DNA of 64,000 nucleotides. It comes from Xanthobacteraceae bacterium 501b (GTDB lineage Bacteria; Pseudomonadota; Alphaproteobacteria; Rhizobiales; Xanthobacteraceae). Position numbers and translations under genes: made by a program. The notes beneath the pieces were generated by a model that saw only the letters and a list, made by a program, of their open reading frames with translations, was not told the origin of the DNA and ran no database searches. Positions 13,141 to 26,400 of the stretch are shown one piece after another; within the stretch, counting starts at the first letter, position 1, and each line of letters begins with the position of its first letter. Location: positions 4,858,001 through 4,922,000 of the forward strand of contig KB899087.1 of NCBI GenBank assembly GCA_000378025.1. The letters are read 5' to 3'.

Positions 13141-13180
13141 ATTGAACCATTCTTGTCCTGTCGGGCGCTGAAACGGGCCG

Positions 13181-15013
13181 TCAGACCGCCAGCGGCGCGG
13201 TGGCGGCCTCCAGCCAGGTGCGGGTCGCCTCATCCACCAGCGGGCCGATCTCGGCGCGCACGCGCGCATGATAGGCGTCGAGCCAGGCGACCTCATCGTG
13301 TGTGAGCAGCGCCATTTCGATGCCGCGCCGGTCGAAGGGGGCGAGGGTGAGCGTCTCAAAGGCGAGCAGCGTCCGCTCCGCCCCGGGAATGACCGGACCG
13401 TCGACCACGATCTCCAGATTCTCCAGCCGGATGCCATAGGCGCCGGTCTTGTAGTAGCCGGGCTCGTTCGAGAGCACCATGCCGCGCGCCAGCGCCACCG
13501 TGCCGAGCTTGGAGATGCGCGCCGGGCCCTCATGCACCGAGAGATAGGCCCCGACGCCATGGCCGGTGCCGTGGTCGAAGTCGAGCCCCGCCGCCCACAG
13601 ATGCTGGCGGGCGAAGCTGTCGAGCTGTGAGCCCGACGTGCCGAGCGGGAACACGGCGCGGGCAATGGCGATATGCCCCTTCAGCACCCGGGTGAAGCGG
13701 TCGCGCATCTCCGCGGTCGCGGTGCCGACGATGAGCGTGCGGGTAACGTCGGTGGTGCCGTCCTCATACTGCGCACCTGAATCGATGAGGAACAGCTCAT
13801 CGGCACAGATTGGCCGGTTGGTCGCCTCGCTGACGCGGTAATGCACGATGGCGCCATTGGGCCCGGCGCCCGAAATGCTGGGGAAGGAAATATCCCTCAA
13901 GGCGCCGGTGTCGCGGCGGAAGCTCTCCAGCGCACAGACCGCGTCGATCTCGGTCAGTGCGCCTTTGGGTGCTTCCGAGTCGAACCAGGCGAGGAAGCGG
14001 GCGAGCGCAGCCCCGTCGCGCCGGTGCGCGGCGCGCATGCCGGAAAGCTCAGCCGCGTTTTTCGCCGCCTGCATCAGCGCCACCGGGCTCACCCCGTTTG
14101 AGGCCTTGCCGCCAGCCGCCTCGATCCGCGCCGCCAGCAGGCAAGGGGCGGTCGCCTGGTCGAGCCGGATGGTGGCGCCGCCGGCGGCCGCCATTTCCAC
14201 CGCCCGCTCCAGCAGCACCGGCTCGGCGATTTCGGTAAACTGGCCGAGGGCGTCGCGCACGGCGTTGGAGAGCTTGCGCCCGTCGACGAACAGGGTCGGT
14301 CGGCCGGTGCGCGGAATAAGCGCCCAGGCGAGCGGCAGCGGGGTGAAGTTCACATCGCCGCCGCGAATGTTGAAGACCCAGGCGACCGAATGCGGATCGG
14401 AGACAACCAGCGCATCGAGCTTCTGCTCCCCAAGCGCCGCCTGCACGCGGGCGATCTTGTCGGGCGCGCTTTCGCCGGCCAGAGCCGGGTCGCGCAGAGT
14501 GACGGGGGCGAGCGGGGGCGCCGGGCGGTCATGCCACACAGCGTCGAGCGGGTTGCCGTCCACGGCCACCAGCACGCCGCCGGCGGCGGTGGCGGCACGG
14601 CGCAGCTTCTGCTCGCTCTCCACCGTGGTCAGCCACGGGTCGTAGCCGAAATGCGCACCGGCCGGCAGGTACTTCGCCAGCCAGCGGTCGGGCGCAGTCT
14701 CGGCCAGCGGAACCACGGTGAAGGAGGCGGTGTCGACCTGGGCGGCGGCCTGCAGCGTGTAGCGCCCGTCGACGATGATCGCCGCCTCGTCGCGCAGCAC
14801 CAGCGCGACGCCGGCCGAGCCGGTGAAGCCGGTGAGCCAAGCGAGCCGCTCGTCGCAGGGCGGCACATATTCGTTCTGGTGCGCATCGGCGCGGGGAATG
14901 AGGAAGCCGTCCAGCCCGCGCCGCTCCAACTCCTCCCGCAGCAGCTTCAGCCGGGCGGAGCCCAGCGCAGGGGCGGCGGAGTCGGCGAAAGTCTGGAACT
15001 TGGCTTCAAACAT
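13181..15013 (-). CDS. Xaa-Pro aminopeptidase (aminopeptidase P, M24B)
   Basis: A 610-residue aminopeptidase P of the long three-domain type, removing N-terminal residues that precede proline from peptides in the cytoplasm. Two creatinase-N-like domains occupy about residues 10-310; the C-terminal pita-bread domain carries the dinuclear metal ligands: two Asp in LFLIDSGAQYEDGTTDVTRT near 410-425, His in GHGVGAYLSVHEGP near 482, and Glu in SNEPGYY near 518 and RLENLEI near 532. I use ATG 15013 (MFEAKFQTF), the usual N-terminus for rhizobial homologues; a GTG at 15037 would add eight residues. It lies 156 bp downstream of dgdA on the same strand, but any functional link is uncertain. Confidence 0.92.
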   Translation of the reverse strand: MFEAKFQTFADSAAPALGSARLKLLREELERRGLDGFLIPRADAHQNEYVPPCDERLAWLTGFTGSAGVALVLRDEAAIIVDGRYTLQAAAQVDTASFTVVPLAETAPDRWLAKYLPAGAHFGYDPWLTTVESEQKLRRAATAAGGVLVAVDGNPLDAVWHDRPAPPLAPVTLRDPALAGESAPDKIARVQAALGEQKLDALVVSDPHSVAWVFNIRGGDVNFTPLPLAWALIPRTGRPTLFVDGRKLSNAVRDALGQFTEIAEPVLLERAVEMAAAGGATIRLDQATAPCLLAARIEAAGGKASNGVSPVALMQAAKNAAELSGMRAAHRRDGAALARFLAWFDSEAPKGALTEIDAVCALESFRRDTGALRDISFPSISGAGPNGAIVHYRVSEATNRPICADELFLIDSGAQYEDGTTDVTRTLIVGTATAEMRDRFTRVLKGHIAIARAVFPLGTSGSQLDSFARQHLWAAGLDFDHGTGHGVGAYLSVHEGPARISKLGTVALARGMVLSNEPGYYKTGAYGIRLENLEIVVDGPVIPGAERTLLAFETLTLAPFDRRGIEMALLTHDEVAWLDAYHARVRAEIGPLVDEATRTWLEAATAPLAV

Positions 15014-15169
15014 CGGGGGCCTTGGAGCGTGCTGCACGGGTGGGATTCCGCGTGATCAGACCATGCCCGGCCCGCCGATGCCAGCGCCGTTAAACAGCCC
15101 CACGGCCTTACGCTGGGTCCGGTATCGGTCCGCCGGCTGCGCCTGCAAGGGCCGCTGCCAGCGCCCCCC

Positions 15170-17493
<2,324 letters not shown>

Positions 17494-17568
17494 AATTCCC
17501 GCTCGTGCGCCGCGCCCTCGCCAAACGGGCATGCCGATGCCATTTTGTTCCGCCAAGAATCATCCATC

Positions 17569-20055
17569 ATGACTGAGAGCAGGCCTTTGGCCGATCCCCG
17601 AAACACCCCGGATGGCGACCCGTCCGACTTCCCCTTCGACCTGCCGGCCGCCACGCCGCGCCCCGGCGGCATAGCCGCGCGTGCGGCGGCGCTTGCCAAT
17701 CCGGGCCATGGCGCGCAAGGGCGCGGCGTCTATCTCGACGGGCTGAACCCCGAGCAGCGTCAGGCGGTTGAAGCCACCGAGGGCCCGGTCCTCGTGCTTG
17801 CCGGCGCCGGCACCGGCAAGACGCGGGTGCTGACCACGCGCATCGCCCACATCCTCTCGTTAGGCCTCGCCTGGCCCTCGCAGATCCTCGCCGTCACCTT
17901 CACCAACAAGGCGGCGCGGGAAATGAAGGACCGCATCGGTGCCATGGTCGGGGAGCAGGTGGAAGGCATGCCCTGGCTCGGCACCTTCCACTCCATCGGC
18001 GTGCGGATGTTGCGCCGGCATGCCGAGCTGGTGGGGCTGCGCTCCAGCTTCACCATTCTCGACACCGATGACCAGATCCGGCTGTTGAAGCAACTGCTTC
18101 AGGCGGAGAACATAGACGAGAAGCGCTGGCCGGCACGGCTGCTCGCCAACACCATCGACGGCTGGAAGAATCGCGGCCTCGGCCCGGCGCAGGTGCCAGC
18201 CGGCGAGGGCTCGGCCTTCGCCAATGGTCGGGGCGGGGCGTTCTACGCCGCCTATCAGGCGCGGCTTAAGGCGCTGAACGCGGTGGATTTCGGCGATTTG
18301 CTGCTCGAGAGCATCCGCCTGCTGCGCGAAAATCCGGACGTGCTGGCCGAATATCACCGCCGCTTCCGCTACATTCTCGTCGACGAGTACCAGGACACCA
18401 ACGTCGCGCAGTATCTTTGGCTGCGTCTGCTGGCAGCGGGGTCGCGCAATGTGTGCTGTGTCGGCGACGACGACCAGTCGATCTATGGCTGGCGCGGGGC
18501 GGAGGTGGACAACATCCTGCGCTTCGACAGTGATTTTCCCGGCGCCACAGTGGTGCGGCTGGAGCGCAATTACCGGTCCACCGGTCACATCCTCGGCGCG
18601 GCGGCGCACCTCATCGCCCACAATGCCGGGCGGCTCGGCAAGACGCTGTTCTCCGAAGGCGAGAGCGGCGAGAAGGTGACGGTGACGGGCGCCTGGGACA
18701 GCCAGGAAGAGGCCCGCGCCATCGGCGAGGAGATCGAGCAGCTGCAGCGCGCCGGCCATGCGCTGGCGCAGGTCGCCATTCTCGTGCGCGCCTCGTTCCA
18801 GATGCGCGAATTTGAAGAACGCTTCGTCACGCTGGGGCTGAACTACCGCGTCATCGGCGGTCCCCGCTTTTATGAGCGGGCGGAAATCCGCGATGCGCTG
18901 GCCTATCTCAGGGTCATCGCCTCGCCCACCGACGACCTCGCCTTCGAGCGCATCGTAAATGTGCCCAAGCGCGGGCTCGGCGACGTGGCCCTGCGGCAGA
19001 TCCACGACCACGCCCGCGCCGCGCAGCTGCCGCTGAGCGAGGCCGCGCGCGAACTGGTTGCGAGCGAGGAGCTGAAGCCGAAGGTGCGCTTGACCCTGCG
19101 CGATCTCGTCGGCTCGTTCGACCGCTGGCGGGAGCAGATGGCCACCATGCGCCATCACGAGCTGGCAGAGATCGTGCTGGATGAATCTGGCTACACCGAG
19201 ATGTGGCAGAAGGACCGTTCGGCCGATGCGCAGGGCCGGCTGGACAACCTCAAGGAACTCGTCCGCTCGATGGAGCCGTTCGAGAATCTCATCGGCTTCC
19301 TCGAGCATATTTCGCTGGTGATGGATGTCGATCGGGGCAATGGCGGCGATGCCGTCAACATCATGACGCTGCACTCGGCCAAGGGTCTGGAATTCGAGAC
19401 CGTATTCCTGCCCGGCTGGGAGGAGGGCGTGTTCCCCAACCAGCGGGCGCTGGACGAGCAGGGCCGCGCCGGGCTGGAGGAGGAACGCCGCCTCGCCTAT
19501 GTCGGCATCACCCGGGCACGGCGCCGGGCCAAGGTGTTCTTCGCCTCCAACCGGCGCATCCACGGGCAGTGGCAGTCCGCCGTGCCAAGCCGCTTCCTCG
19601 ACGAATTGTCGGAGAAGGATGTGGAGGTGACGGAATCGCGCGGCGGCCAGGGCTGGGGTGGCGGCCAGTCGGGTCGCTATGGCTACGGGCCGAGCCGGTT
19701 CGACGAGGCGCAGACCTTCGGCTCCTCCTATTCCACGCCGGGCTGGCAGCGGGCGCAGAACGCCTCGCGCGGTGGCGCGAGTGCGTCGTCGGGCGGGTTT
19801 TCCGGCGGCAGCTTCACCGACAGCCGCCCCTCGCGCTTCGCCGCAAGCGAGAAGGCGCGCGGCGGGCTCGTCATCGAGGGCGAGCTCATCGCCCGCTCCA
19901 CTGGCCCGGCAGCGCGCTTCGCCATCGGTGACCGGGTGTTCCACCAGAAGTTCGGCTATGGCGAGGTCGCCTCGGTGGAAGGCAACAAGCTCACCGTGCA
20001 GTTCGACAAAGCCGGAGAGAAGAAGGTGGTCGACAGCTTCGTCGAGGCAGCGTGA
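17569..20055 (+). CDS. uvrD: ATP-dependent DNA helicase UvrD/PcrA
   Basis: An SF1A 3'-5' helicase for nucleotide excision and mismatch repair and for clearing RecA from DNA. Walker A AGAGTGKT is at 78-85 after the Q-motif LNPEQRQAV; Walker B is DEYQDTN near residue 273; QSIYGWRGAE and the late motif VGITRARR follow. The last 45 residues form the Tudor-like domain of PcrA (FAIGDRVFHQKFGYGEV...). A Gly/Ser/Tyr-rich low-complexity linker of about 90 residues connects it to the helicase core. An N-terminal extension of about 55 residues precedes the motor. ATG 17569 is used; the frame is open to a TTG at 17545. Confidence 0.95.
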   Translation: MTESRPLADPRNTPDGDPSDFPFDLPAATPRPGGIAARAAALANPGHGAQGRGVYLDGLNPEQRQAVEATEGPVLVLAGAGTGKTRVLTTRIAHILSLGLAWPSQILAVTFTNKAAREMKDRIGAMVGEQVEGMPWLGTFHSIGVRMLRRHAELVGLRSSFTILDTDDQIRLLKQLLQAENIDEKRWPARLLANTIDGWKNRGLGPAQVPAGEGSAFANGRGGAFYAAYQARLKALNAVDFGDLLLESIRLLRENPDVLAEYHRRFRYILVDEYQDTNVAQYLWLRLLAAGSRNVCCVGDDDQSIYGWRGAEVDNILRFDSDFPGATVVRLERNYRSTGHILGAAAHLIAHNAGRLGKTLFSEGESGEKVTVTGAWDSQEEARAIGEEIEQLQRAGHALAQVAILVRASFQMREFEERFVTLGLNYRVIGGPRFYERAEIRDALAYLRVIASPTDDLAFERIVNVPKRGLGDVALRQIHDHARAAQLPLSEAARELVASEELKPKVRLTLRDLVGSFDRWREQMATMRHHELAEIVLDESGYTEMWQKDRSADAQGRLDNLKELVRSMEPFENLIGFLEHISLVMDVDRGNGGDAVNIMTLHSAKGLEFETVFLPGWEEGVFPNQRALDEQGRAGLEEERRLAYVGITRARRRAKVFFASNRRIHGQWQSAVPSRFLDELSEKDVEVTESRGGQGWGGGQSGRYGYGPSRFDEAQTFGSSYSTPGWQRAQNASRGGASASSGGFSGGSFTDSRPSRFAASEKARGGLVIEGELIARSTGPAARFAIGDRVFHQKFGYGEVASVEGNKLTVQFDKAGEKKVVDSFVEAA

Positions 20056-20152
20056 GGACGCTTGCCGTCTTCCCGCGCTGGCGTTCGGGCGCGTCCTCGC
20101 TTACAGAGCGCGCACGCCGCCTTGGACCGCCCGCTACCCCGTGAGGACCGCC

Positions 20153-21085
20153 ATGCTCGAAGGATTGCCGCCCAATGGCGCGTCGCATGTGATGCGGGTG
20201 GACGCGCCCGAGCATGAGGCGCGGGCCATTGCCGAATATCTCGGCGAGAGCTTCGACCCGGCCGAGGTGGCCGCTGCCGCCTTCGAGGTGGAAAACCGCG
20301 CCGAGGGCGCCGGCTGGGCGGTCGAGGTCTATTTCGGCGACCCGCCTGATGAGGAGATGGTGCGCGAACTGGTGGCGCTCGTCTCGCCTGAGGCGGCGGC
20401 GGCAGCGGTGTTCTCGCTGCTAGACAAGAAGGATTGGGTGGCGGCGTCGCTGGAAGGGCTGGCCCCGGTCGCCATCGGCCGCTTCGTCGTCCATGGTTCG
20501 CATGATCGCGGGCGGCTGGCGCCGAGCCGGATCGGCATCGAGATCGAGGCGGCACTGGCCTTCGGCACCGGCCATCATGGCACCACCAAGGGGTGTCTCG
20601 CCGCCATCGCCGCCTATGGCAAACAACGCCGCCCGGCCCGTACGCTCGATGTCGGCACCGGCACTGGCGTTCTTGCGATGGCGGCGGCACGGCTGTTCCA
20701 CGCGCCGGTGCTGGCCAGCGACATCGACCCGGTGGCGGTGACGACGGCGCGGGCCAATGCGGTGGCCAACCGCGCCGCGCCCCATATCCAGTTTCTGCAC
20801 GCGCCGGGGCTGGGTGCGGGAGCATTCCGCCGCCACGGTCCTTACGACCTGATCCTCGCCAATATCCTGCTGCCGCCCCTCAAGGCGATCGCCCGCCCGC
20901 TCAGCCTGCTGCTGGCGCCCGGTGGCACGGTGGTGCTGTCGGGGCTGCTGCCCTCGCACGCCAATGCGGCACTGGCCGCCTATCGCGCACAGGGGCTGCG
21001 GCTCAAGCGTCGCCGCACCATCGAGGGCTGGACCACGCTGGAACTCGTGGCCGACCGCGGGCGCAACGAGACGCCCGCCGCCTAG
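20153..21085 (+). CDS. prmA: Ribosomal protein L11 methyltransferase PrmA-like
   Basis: A SAM-dependent methyltransferase expected to methylate ribosomal protein L11 at several lysines and the N-terminus. The N-terminal about 90 residues resemble the PrmA substrate-binding domain; the catalytic part has the SAM motif LDVGTGTGVLAMAA near residue 164 and the product-binding LILANILLPPL near 233. Length 310 fits PrmA (about 293). The distinctive EAALAFGTGHHGTT segment upstream of motif I is characteristic of PrmA. ATG 20153 is used; a GTG at 20141 in frame is an alternative. It lies 97 bp after uvrD on the same strand. Confidence 0.9.
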   Translation: MLEGLPPNGASHVMRVDAPEHEARAIAEYLGESFDPAEVAAAAFEVENRAEGAGWAVEVYFGDPPDEEMVRELVALVSPEAAAAAVFSLLDKKDWVAASLEGLAPVAIGRFVVHGSHDRGRLAPSRIGIEIEAALAFGTGHHGTTKGCLAAIAAYGKQRRPARTLDVGTGTGVLAMAAARLFHAPVLASDIDPVAVTTARANAVANRAAPHIQFLHAPGLGAGAFRRHGPYDLILANILLPPLKAIARPLSLLLAPGGTVVLSGLLPSHANAALAAYRAQGLRLKRRRTIEGWTTLELVADRGRNETPAA

Positions 21086-21115
21086 CGGTGAGAGTGGTGC
21101 CGCAGCGCCGGCCGC

Positions 21116-21628
21116 TCAGCTCAGCCGGATCGGCATGTTGACCGGCCGTCCGAGCCCTTCCGGCACCGGCAGCGCGCCGTGGGCCGCCTTCATCAGCGCC
21201 AGCCGCTCCAGTACCTCGTCGGGGAAAGGCACCACGCGCCGGGTGCCGGCTTCCACATGCTGGGCGATCTGCTCATAGGTCGAGGCGATCCAGCCCTCGC
21301 GGGCATGGTGCAACTCCTGGAACAGATGCATGCGCTTGTCGTCGTAATTGATGAGGCGCAGCGTGGCCCGCACCTCCTGTCCAGCGCGAAGCTCGCGCTG
21401 GAAACGCTGATGAGCCTCCATCGTGACGAAGGAGGCGCTGCGGCTTTCCACCAGATGCGGGCCAAGCCCGACCAGGAACACCGCCTCGTCGACCGCGCGG
21501 TCGAACAGCAGGCTGTAGAAGGCCGCATGCAAATGCCCGTTGTGATCGGCCCAGCCCGCGTCGACCGTCATCACGGACGACACGAAAGGCGCGAAAAATA
21601 CGGGTTCGAAATCGATCCCGTCCAGCAT
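21116..21628 (-). CDS. Hotdog-fold thioesterase family protein
   Basis: A 4-hydroxybenzoyl-CoA-thioesterase-like hotdog protein. The segment WADHNGHLHAAFYSLLFDRAVDE has the Asp-His-x-Gly-His pattern typical of acyl-CoA thioesterases of the 4HBT class, followed by SASFVTMEAHQRFQRELRAG (sheet core). It resembles carnitine/betaine-type CoA thioesterases, but the substrate cannot be assigned. I use ATG 21628 (170 residues), which starts just before the fold; an ATG at 21682 would add 18 residues and the frame runs on to 21724. It converges on prmA and lies alone on the minus strand. Confidence 0.8.
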   Translation of the reverse strand: MLDGIDFEPVFFAPFVSSVMTVDAGWADHNGHLHAAFYSLLFDRAVDEAVFLVGLGPHLVESRSASFVTMEAHQRFQRELRAGQEVRATLRLINYDDKRMHLFQELHHAREGWIASTYEQIAQHVEAGTRRVVPFPDEVLERLALMKAAHGALPVPEGLGRPVNMPIRLS

Positions 21629-21882
21629 GACACCATCCCGACCGCCGAGCGCGAGGTACCGCGCTGCCTTATTGACAAGCATTGTGCCGACATTCCGTGC
21701 AGTCGTCACCTGCCGAGATGGCAAATGAATGACTGAATTCTTGCTTCGGCGGGGTTTCAGGGTGCTTTTTGCGCGGCAACCACGCCCGCCGTGAGTCGCG
21801 GCCTGCCTTGATAAGGTATATGCCGTTGGCGCTGCCGGCTCTGCTGCCGCGTGGCGGGGGAACCAAGCTGAAGGAGAGCGGG

Positions 21883-23298
21883 ATGGAAACCACGGTCGAG
21901 GAGCGTCCCGCGGCGCAGGCGGGCGTTGCCCCTGTGCAGGAGGTGATCGCTGCCCTTTCCGCCCATTTTGGCGAACGGCTCGCCATCGGCCGGGCGATCC
22001 GCGAACAGCACGCCAACACCATTACCTGGCTGCCGAATGAGGCACCGGACGCGGTTGTGTTCGTCGAGAGCACCGAGGAGGTGCAGAGGGTCGTGCGCGC
22101 CTGCGCGAAGCACCACGTCCCCGTGATCGCCTTCGGCACCGGATCCTCGCTGGAAGGGCAGATCAATGCCCCGCAGGGCGGCATTTCCGTCGACCTCTCG
22201 CGCATGAACCGGGTGTTGTCGGTTCATCCCGAGGACCTCGATTGCGTGGTCGAGCCGGGGGTGACGCGCAAGCAGCTGAACGAGCATCTGCGCGATGCCG
22301 GCCTGTTCTTCCCCATCGATCCTGGTGCCGATGCCTCGCTGGGCGGCATGGCCTCCACCCGCGCCTCGGGCACCAATGCGGTGCGCTATGGCACGATGAA
22401 GGACAATGTCGTCGCGCTCACCGTCGTGCTGGCCAATGGCGAGGTGATCACCACCGCGCGGCGGGCGAAGAAATCTTCGGCCGGCTACGACCTCACCCGG
22501 CTGCTGGTGGGGGCGGAGGGCACGCTCGGCATCATCACCAGTCTGACGCTGCGGCTGGCGGGCATCCCCGAGGCGATCTCCGGCGGGGTCTGCGCTTTCC
22601 CCACCATCCGCGCCGCCTGCGACGCGGTGATCCTCACCATCCAGTCCGGCCTGCCGGTGGCGCGAATCGAACTGCTGGATGAGGTGCAGGTGCGTGCCTG
22701 CAACGCCTACTCAAAGCTCGATCTCGCCGAGCAGCCGACGCTGTTCGTCGAGTTCCACGGCACGGAGGCGAGCGTTCACGAGCAAAGTGAGAGGTTTCGC
22801 GATATCGCCGCGGAATATGGTGGCGGCGGCTTCAGATGGGCGACGCGGCCCGAGGAGCGCACCCGGCTCTGGCAGGCACGGCACGACGCCTATTGGGCCT
22901 GCCTGCCCCTGAAGCCCGGCGCCAAGGCGCTGGCCACCGATGTGTGCGTCCCGCTCTCCCGCCTCGCCGACTGCGTCGACGAGACCAAGCGCGAAATAGA
23001 GGAGATGGGCATGCTGGCGCCGATCGTCGGCCATGTCGGCGATGGCAATTTCCACACCGTGACGCTGGTCGACATGAGCGACCCGCAGGATGTGGCGAAA
23101 GCGAAAGACTTCATCTCCCGCATGGTGAAGCGTTCGCTGGCCATGGGCGGCACGGCCACTGGAGAGCACGGCGTCGGACAGGGCAAGCGTGGCTATATGG
23201 AAGCCGAGCACGGTGCCGCCACGCTCGATGCGATGCGGGCGATCAAGCAGGCGCTTGACCCGCAGAACATCATGAATCCCGGCAAGATCCTGCCCTGA
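21883..23298 (+). CDS. FAD-linked oxidase, D-lactate dehydrogenase (cytochrome) type
   Basis: A 471-residue flavoprotein of the GlcD/D-lactate dehydrogenase group, oxidising a 2-hydroxyacid (probably D-lactate or glycolate) and passing electrons to the respiratory chain. The FAD-binding PCMH domain spans about 45-225 (VIAFGTGSSLEGQ, then PGADASLGGMASTRASGTNAVRYG). The C-terminal oxidase domain includes the HVGDGNFHT metal/substrate motif near 386 and ends with the family hallmark DPQNIMNPGKI. ATG 21883 has AAGGAG about 8 nt upstream, which decides the start over the frame's earlier opening at 21769. No glcE/glcF partners are nearby, so a single-subunit Dld-like enzyme is likelier. Confidence 0.9.
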   Translation: METTVEERPAAQAGVAPVQEVIAALSAHFGERLAIGRAIREQHANTITWLPNEAPDAVVFVESTEEVQRVVRACAKHHVPVIAFGTGSSLEGQINAPQGGISVDLSRMNRVLSVHPEDLDCVVEPGVTRKQLNEHLRDAGLFFPIDPGADASLGGMASTRASGTNAVRYGTMKDNVVALTVVLANGEVITTARRAKKSSAGYDLTRLLVGAEGTLGIITSLTLRLAGIPEAISGGVCAFPTIRAACDAVILTIQSGLPVARIELLDEVQVRACNAYSKLDLAEQPTLFVEFHGTEASVHEQSERFRDIAAEYGGGGFRWATRPEERTRLWQARHDAYWACLPLKPGAKALATDVCVPLSRLADCVDETKREIEEMGMLAPIVGHVGDGNFHTVTLVDMSDPQDVAKAKDFISRMVKRSLAMGGTATGEHGVGQGKRGYMEAEHGAATLDAMRAIKQALDPQNIMNPGKILP

Positions 23299-23471
23299 GA
23301 GGTGGGCGCGAGGGAAGCGGTCGAGGATCCGCCGGGGTTCTTGGTCGCCTCTGCATCAATTCGCGCCTTGCGCGCGCTGCGGAGAACGCGAAAATTATCA
23401 ACAATCTAGCGTAGAGTGTTCCGGTGTCCGCCAGGCAGCGGGACGCCGGGGCCGGAAGGCCGGAGGAACGT

Positions 23472-26400
23472 GTGCAGAACCTGCTGTTGACGATTGCGGG
23501 CGCGATCATATTGGCCGTTGCGGCGGCCTTTGCGGCGCCGTTCGTCGTCGACTGGTCGCAATGGCGCTCGACCTTCGAGGCGCAGGCGGCTCGGACGCTG
23601 GGCGCTCCCGTCATCATCCGCGGCCCGATCGACGCGCAGATCCTGCCGACCCCGCGCGTGGTGCTGCGCGACGTGTCGATCGGTCTCGATGGCGGCGGCA
23701 CCGGCATCACCGTGGCGGAGCTCTCCGGTCGGCTCAATCTGGGCGCGCTGATGCGCGGCGAGGTAGTGGCCGACCATGTCGGCCTGCTGCGCCCGCGCGC
23801 CCGGCTCGTGGTCGACACGACAGGCAAGCTCTCCCTGCCGACCGGCGCTACCCGACCGGGTGGATTCAGCATCGCCGGGCTCTCTGTCACCGAGGGCAGC
23901 TTCGAAATTCTCGACCGTGCCAATGAACGCACGCTCAAGCTCGACTTGGTCGATCTTACCGGAGAAGTCGGCGGGCCCATTGGCCCGGTCAGACTGGAGG
24001 GTGAGGCCAATGCGGCCGGCCTGCGCCGCCGGGTGCGGCTCAATCTGACGCAGTTTGCCGCCGACGGCACCGCCAAGTTACGCCTCGGGGCGCAGAATGT
24101 CGGCTCGCCGCTGAGCGTCGATGCGGACGGGGTGCTGAGCCTTGCGGGTGGGGCGCCGAGCTTTCGTGGCCGGGCGGCGCTGGTGCGCGCCGCGCCGACT
24201 CCCGCGCCTACGCCCGCCCCGGGCGGCGCCGGTGCCGACATGCTCAAGGCCTGGAGCCTGTCGGCCAAGGTGGAGGCGACGCCGCAGGCGGTTGCCGCCA
24301 CCGATCTCAGCCTGACGCTCGACGCCGCTGAGCGGCCGTTGGCGCTTTCCGGTTCCGCCCGTCTGGTCGGGGCGGGGCCGGGCAACCCCGATTCGCGGCT
24401 CGACCTCACCTTGGCGGCGCGCCAGCTCGATCTCGGCGCCATGACCGGCGGCGCGACACCGCTGGCGGCAACCGACGCGCTGGCCCGCCTGCTGGCGCCG
24501 CTGGCCGATCTCGCGGTCGTCGGCTCGCTCGATCTTTCCAGCGACACCGTGCTGCTCGCCGGGTCCGCGGCGCGCGAGGTGAAAGCGGGTCTCGACTGGT
24601 CGCCCGGCGGCTGGCGCGCGCGCGCGCTGGAAGCGCGGTTGCCAGGCGGGGCGCATATCGCGCTCTCCGGAAGCCTGCCGCGCGTGGCCGCCACCGGAGA
24701 TCCAAACGCCGCGCTATTCGGTGGCGGCGGGGTGCTGGAGGCGCAGGATCTGCCGGCCTTCGTCGCCTGGGCGTTGCCGCAGGCCAGCGGGCTCGTCGCC
24801 AGCCTGCCCGCCGGCGCGGCTCGGCTTTCCGCTGAGCTCAGCGTCAGCGCCGGCGGCTTCGCGCTGGACAAGATCGCTCTCTCGGCCGGGGAGAGCCGGT
24901 TCGCGGGTACGGCCGCTTATACGTTGCCACCGGCCGGCGGGCGGGGCCGGGTCGACGCGGTGCTGACGACTTCGGATGTCGATGTCGACGCGCTATTGCC
25001 GCCAATACAGCGCTTGGTGAATCTCGGTGTGGAAACGACGGATCTCAACCTTAGCCTCAGCGGCCGGCAGGTGCGTCTTGCCGGGGGCAGCGCCCAAAGC
25101 CTGGACGTCATCCTCAAGGGTGGGGCCGACGGGCTCGGCATTGAACGCCTCGCCATCGAGGATTTCGCCGGGCTCGACCTCACCGGCTCCGGCCGGCTCG
25201 CCGCGTTCGGCGGCGGCACGGCCGGCAGCGCCCGCTTCGCTGCCAAGCTCTCCGGGCCCCGTGCCGATGGCCTGCCCGGGCTGGCGGGCGCCTTCGGCTT
25301 GACCCAGATCGAACCGTTCCTTGTCGCGACGCAGGCGAGCCTCGCGCCGGTGGACCTTTCCCTTACCCTGGTGTCGCAGGCCGGTCGCACCACAATCGAC
25401 GCAAATGGCCGGCTCGGCGGCCTGTCCGGCGGCGGGCAGATCGGCTTCGGCGCGGACGGCAAGCTGAGCGGGCGGGCCACGCTCGATGCGCGCGATGGCA
25501 GCGCCGTGCTCTCCGGCGTCGGCGTGCCGGGCCTTCGCCCCAATCTTGGTCCGGCCCGCCTCGCGCTAGATCTCGGTCAGCGGATCGAGGCGACGCTGGA
25601 TTTTGGCGGGGCACGGCTGCGCGCAGAGGGCACGGCGGCTTTCGACGCCGCTGGCCGCCTCGACCCCGATCTCGCGCTGACTCTGGAGAGCGCTGACCTC
25701 GCGGCGTTGGTGCCGCAACTGGGAGCCTCCGCCTCCGGCACGGTGCCGGCACGGTTCACCGGAACGCTCGGCCGTGAGGGCGAGGGCTGGTGGATACGCG
25801 CGCTTTCCGGGTCGCTGGGTGCGCAGCGGCTCGACGGCGCCCTCGCTTACATGCCGGGCGAGCCGCTGCGGGCGGAGCTGGCCACGCCGCGCTGGAATGT
25901 CGCGACGGCGCTTGGGCTCGTCGTCGGCGCTTCCGGCGCCGACGAGGCGGAGGGATGGTCGCGGGCCCGCTTCGGCCCGGCGCCGCTCTCCACCCTTGCC
26001 GCCGAGCTGAAGCTTAGCGTTGGACGTTTCGATCTTCCGGGAGGACTGGCGCTCGGCGAGGCGAAGATCGTGGCACGGCTGACCGAGGGGCGGCTCGCAG
26101 TGGAGAGCGCCACCGGCACGCTGGCCGGGGGGACGTTCGCCGGCAAGTTCAACCTTGGCCGCGCGGGCGAGGCCGTGCAGTTTGACGGCCGGCTGGGACT
26201 GACCAGCGCCGAGAGCGCGGCGCTTTTTGCGGCCCTCGGTGTTACGCAGCCAAAGCTGCGCGGCCGTGTGAGCACCACGCTTGACGTCACCGGGCGGGGC
26301 AATTCGCCCTTCGCGCTCGCGAGCCAGCTGCAGGGGCAGGGCAGCCTCGCCATCGAGGGGCTGGAGGTCGACCAGAGCGACCCGAAGGCGCTGCACTATG

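Noticed and set aside
17860..19944. 694-codon minus-strand frame opposite uvrD
   Set aside because: Antisense shadow of the helicase gene; composition typical of reversed GC-rich codons.
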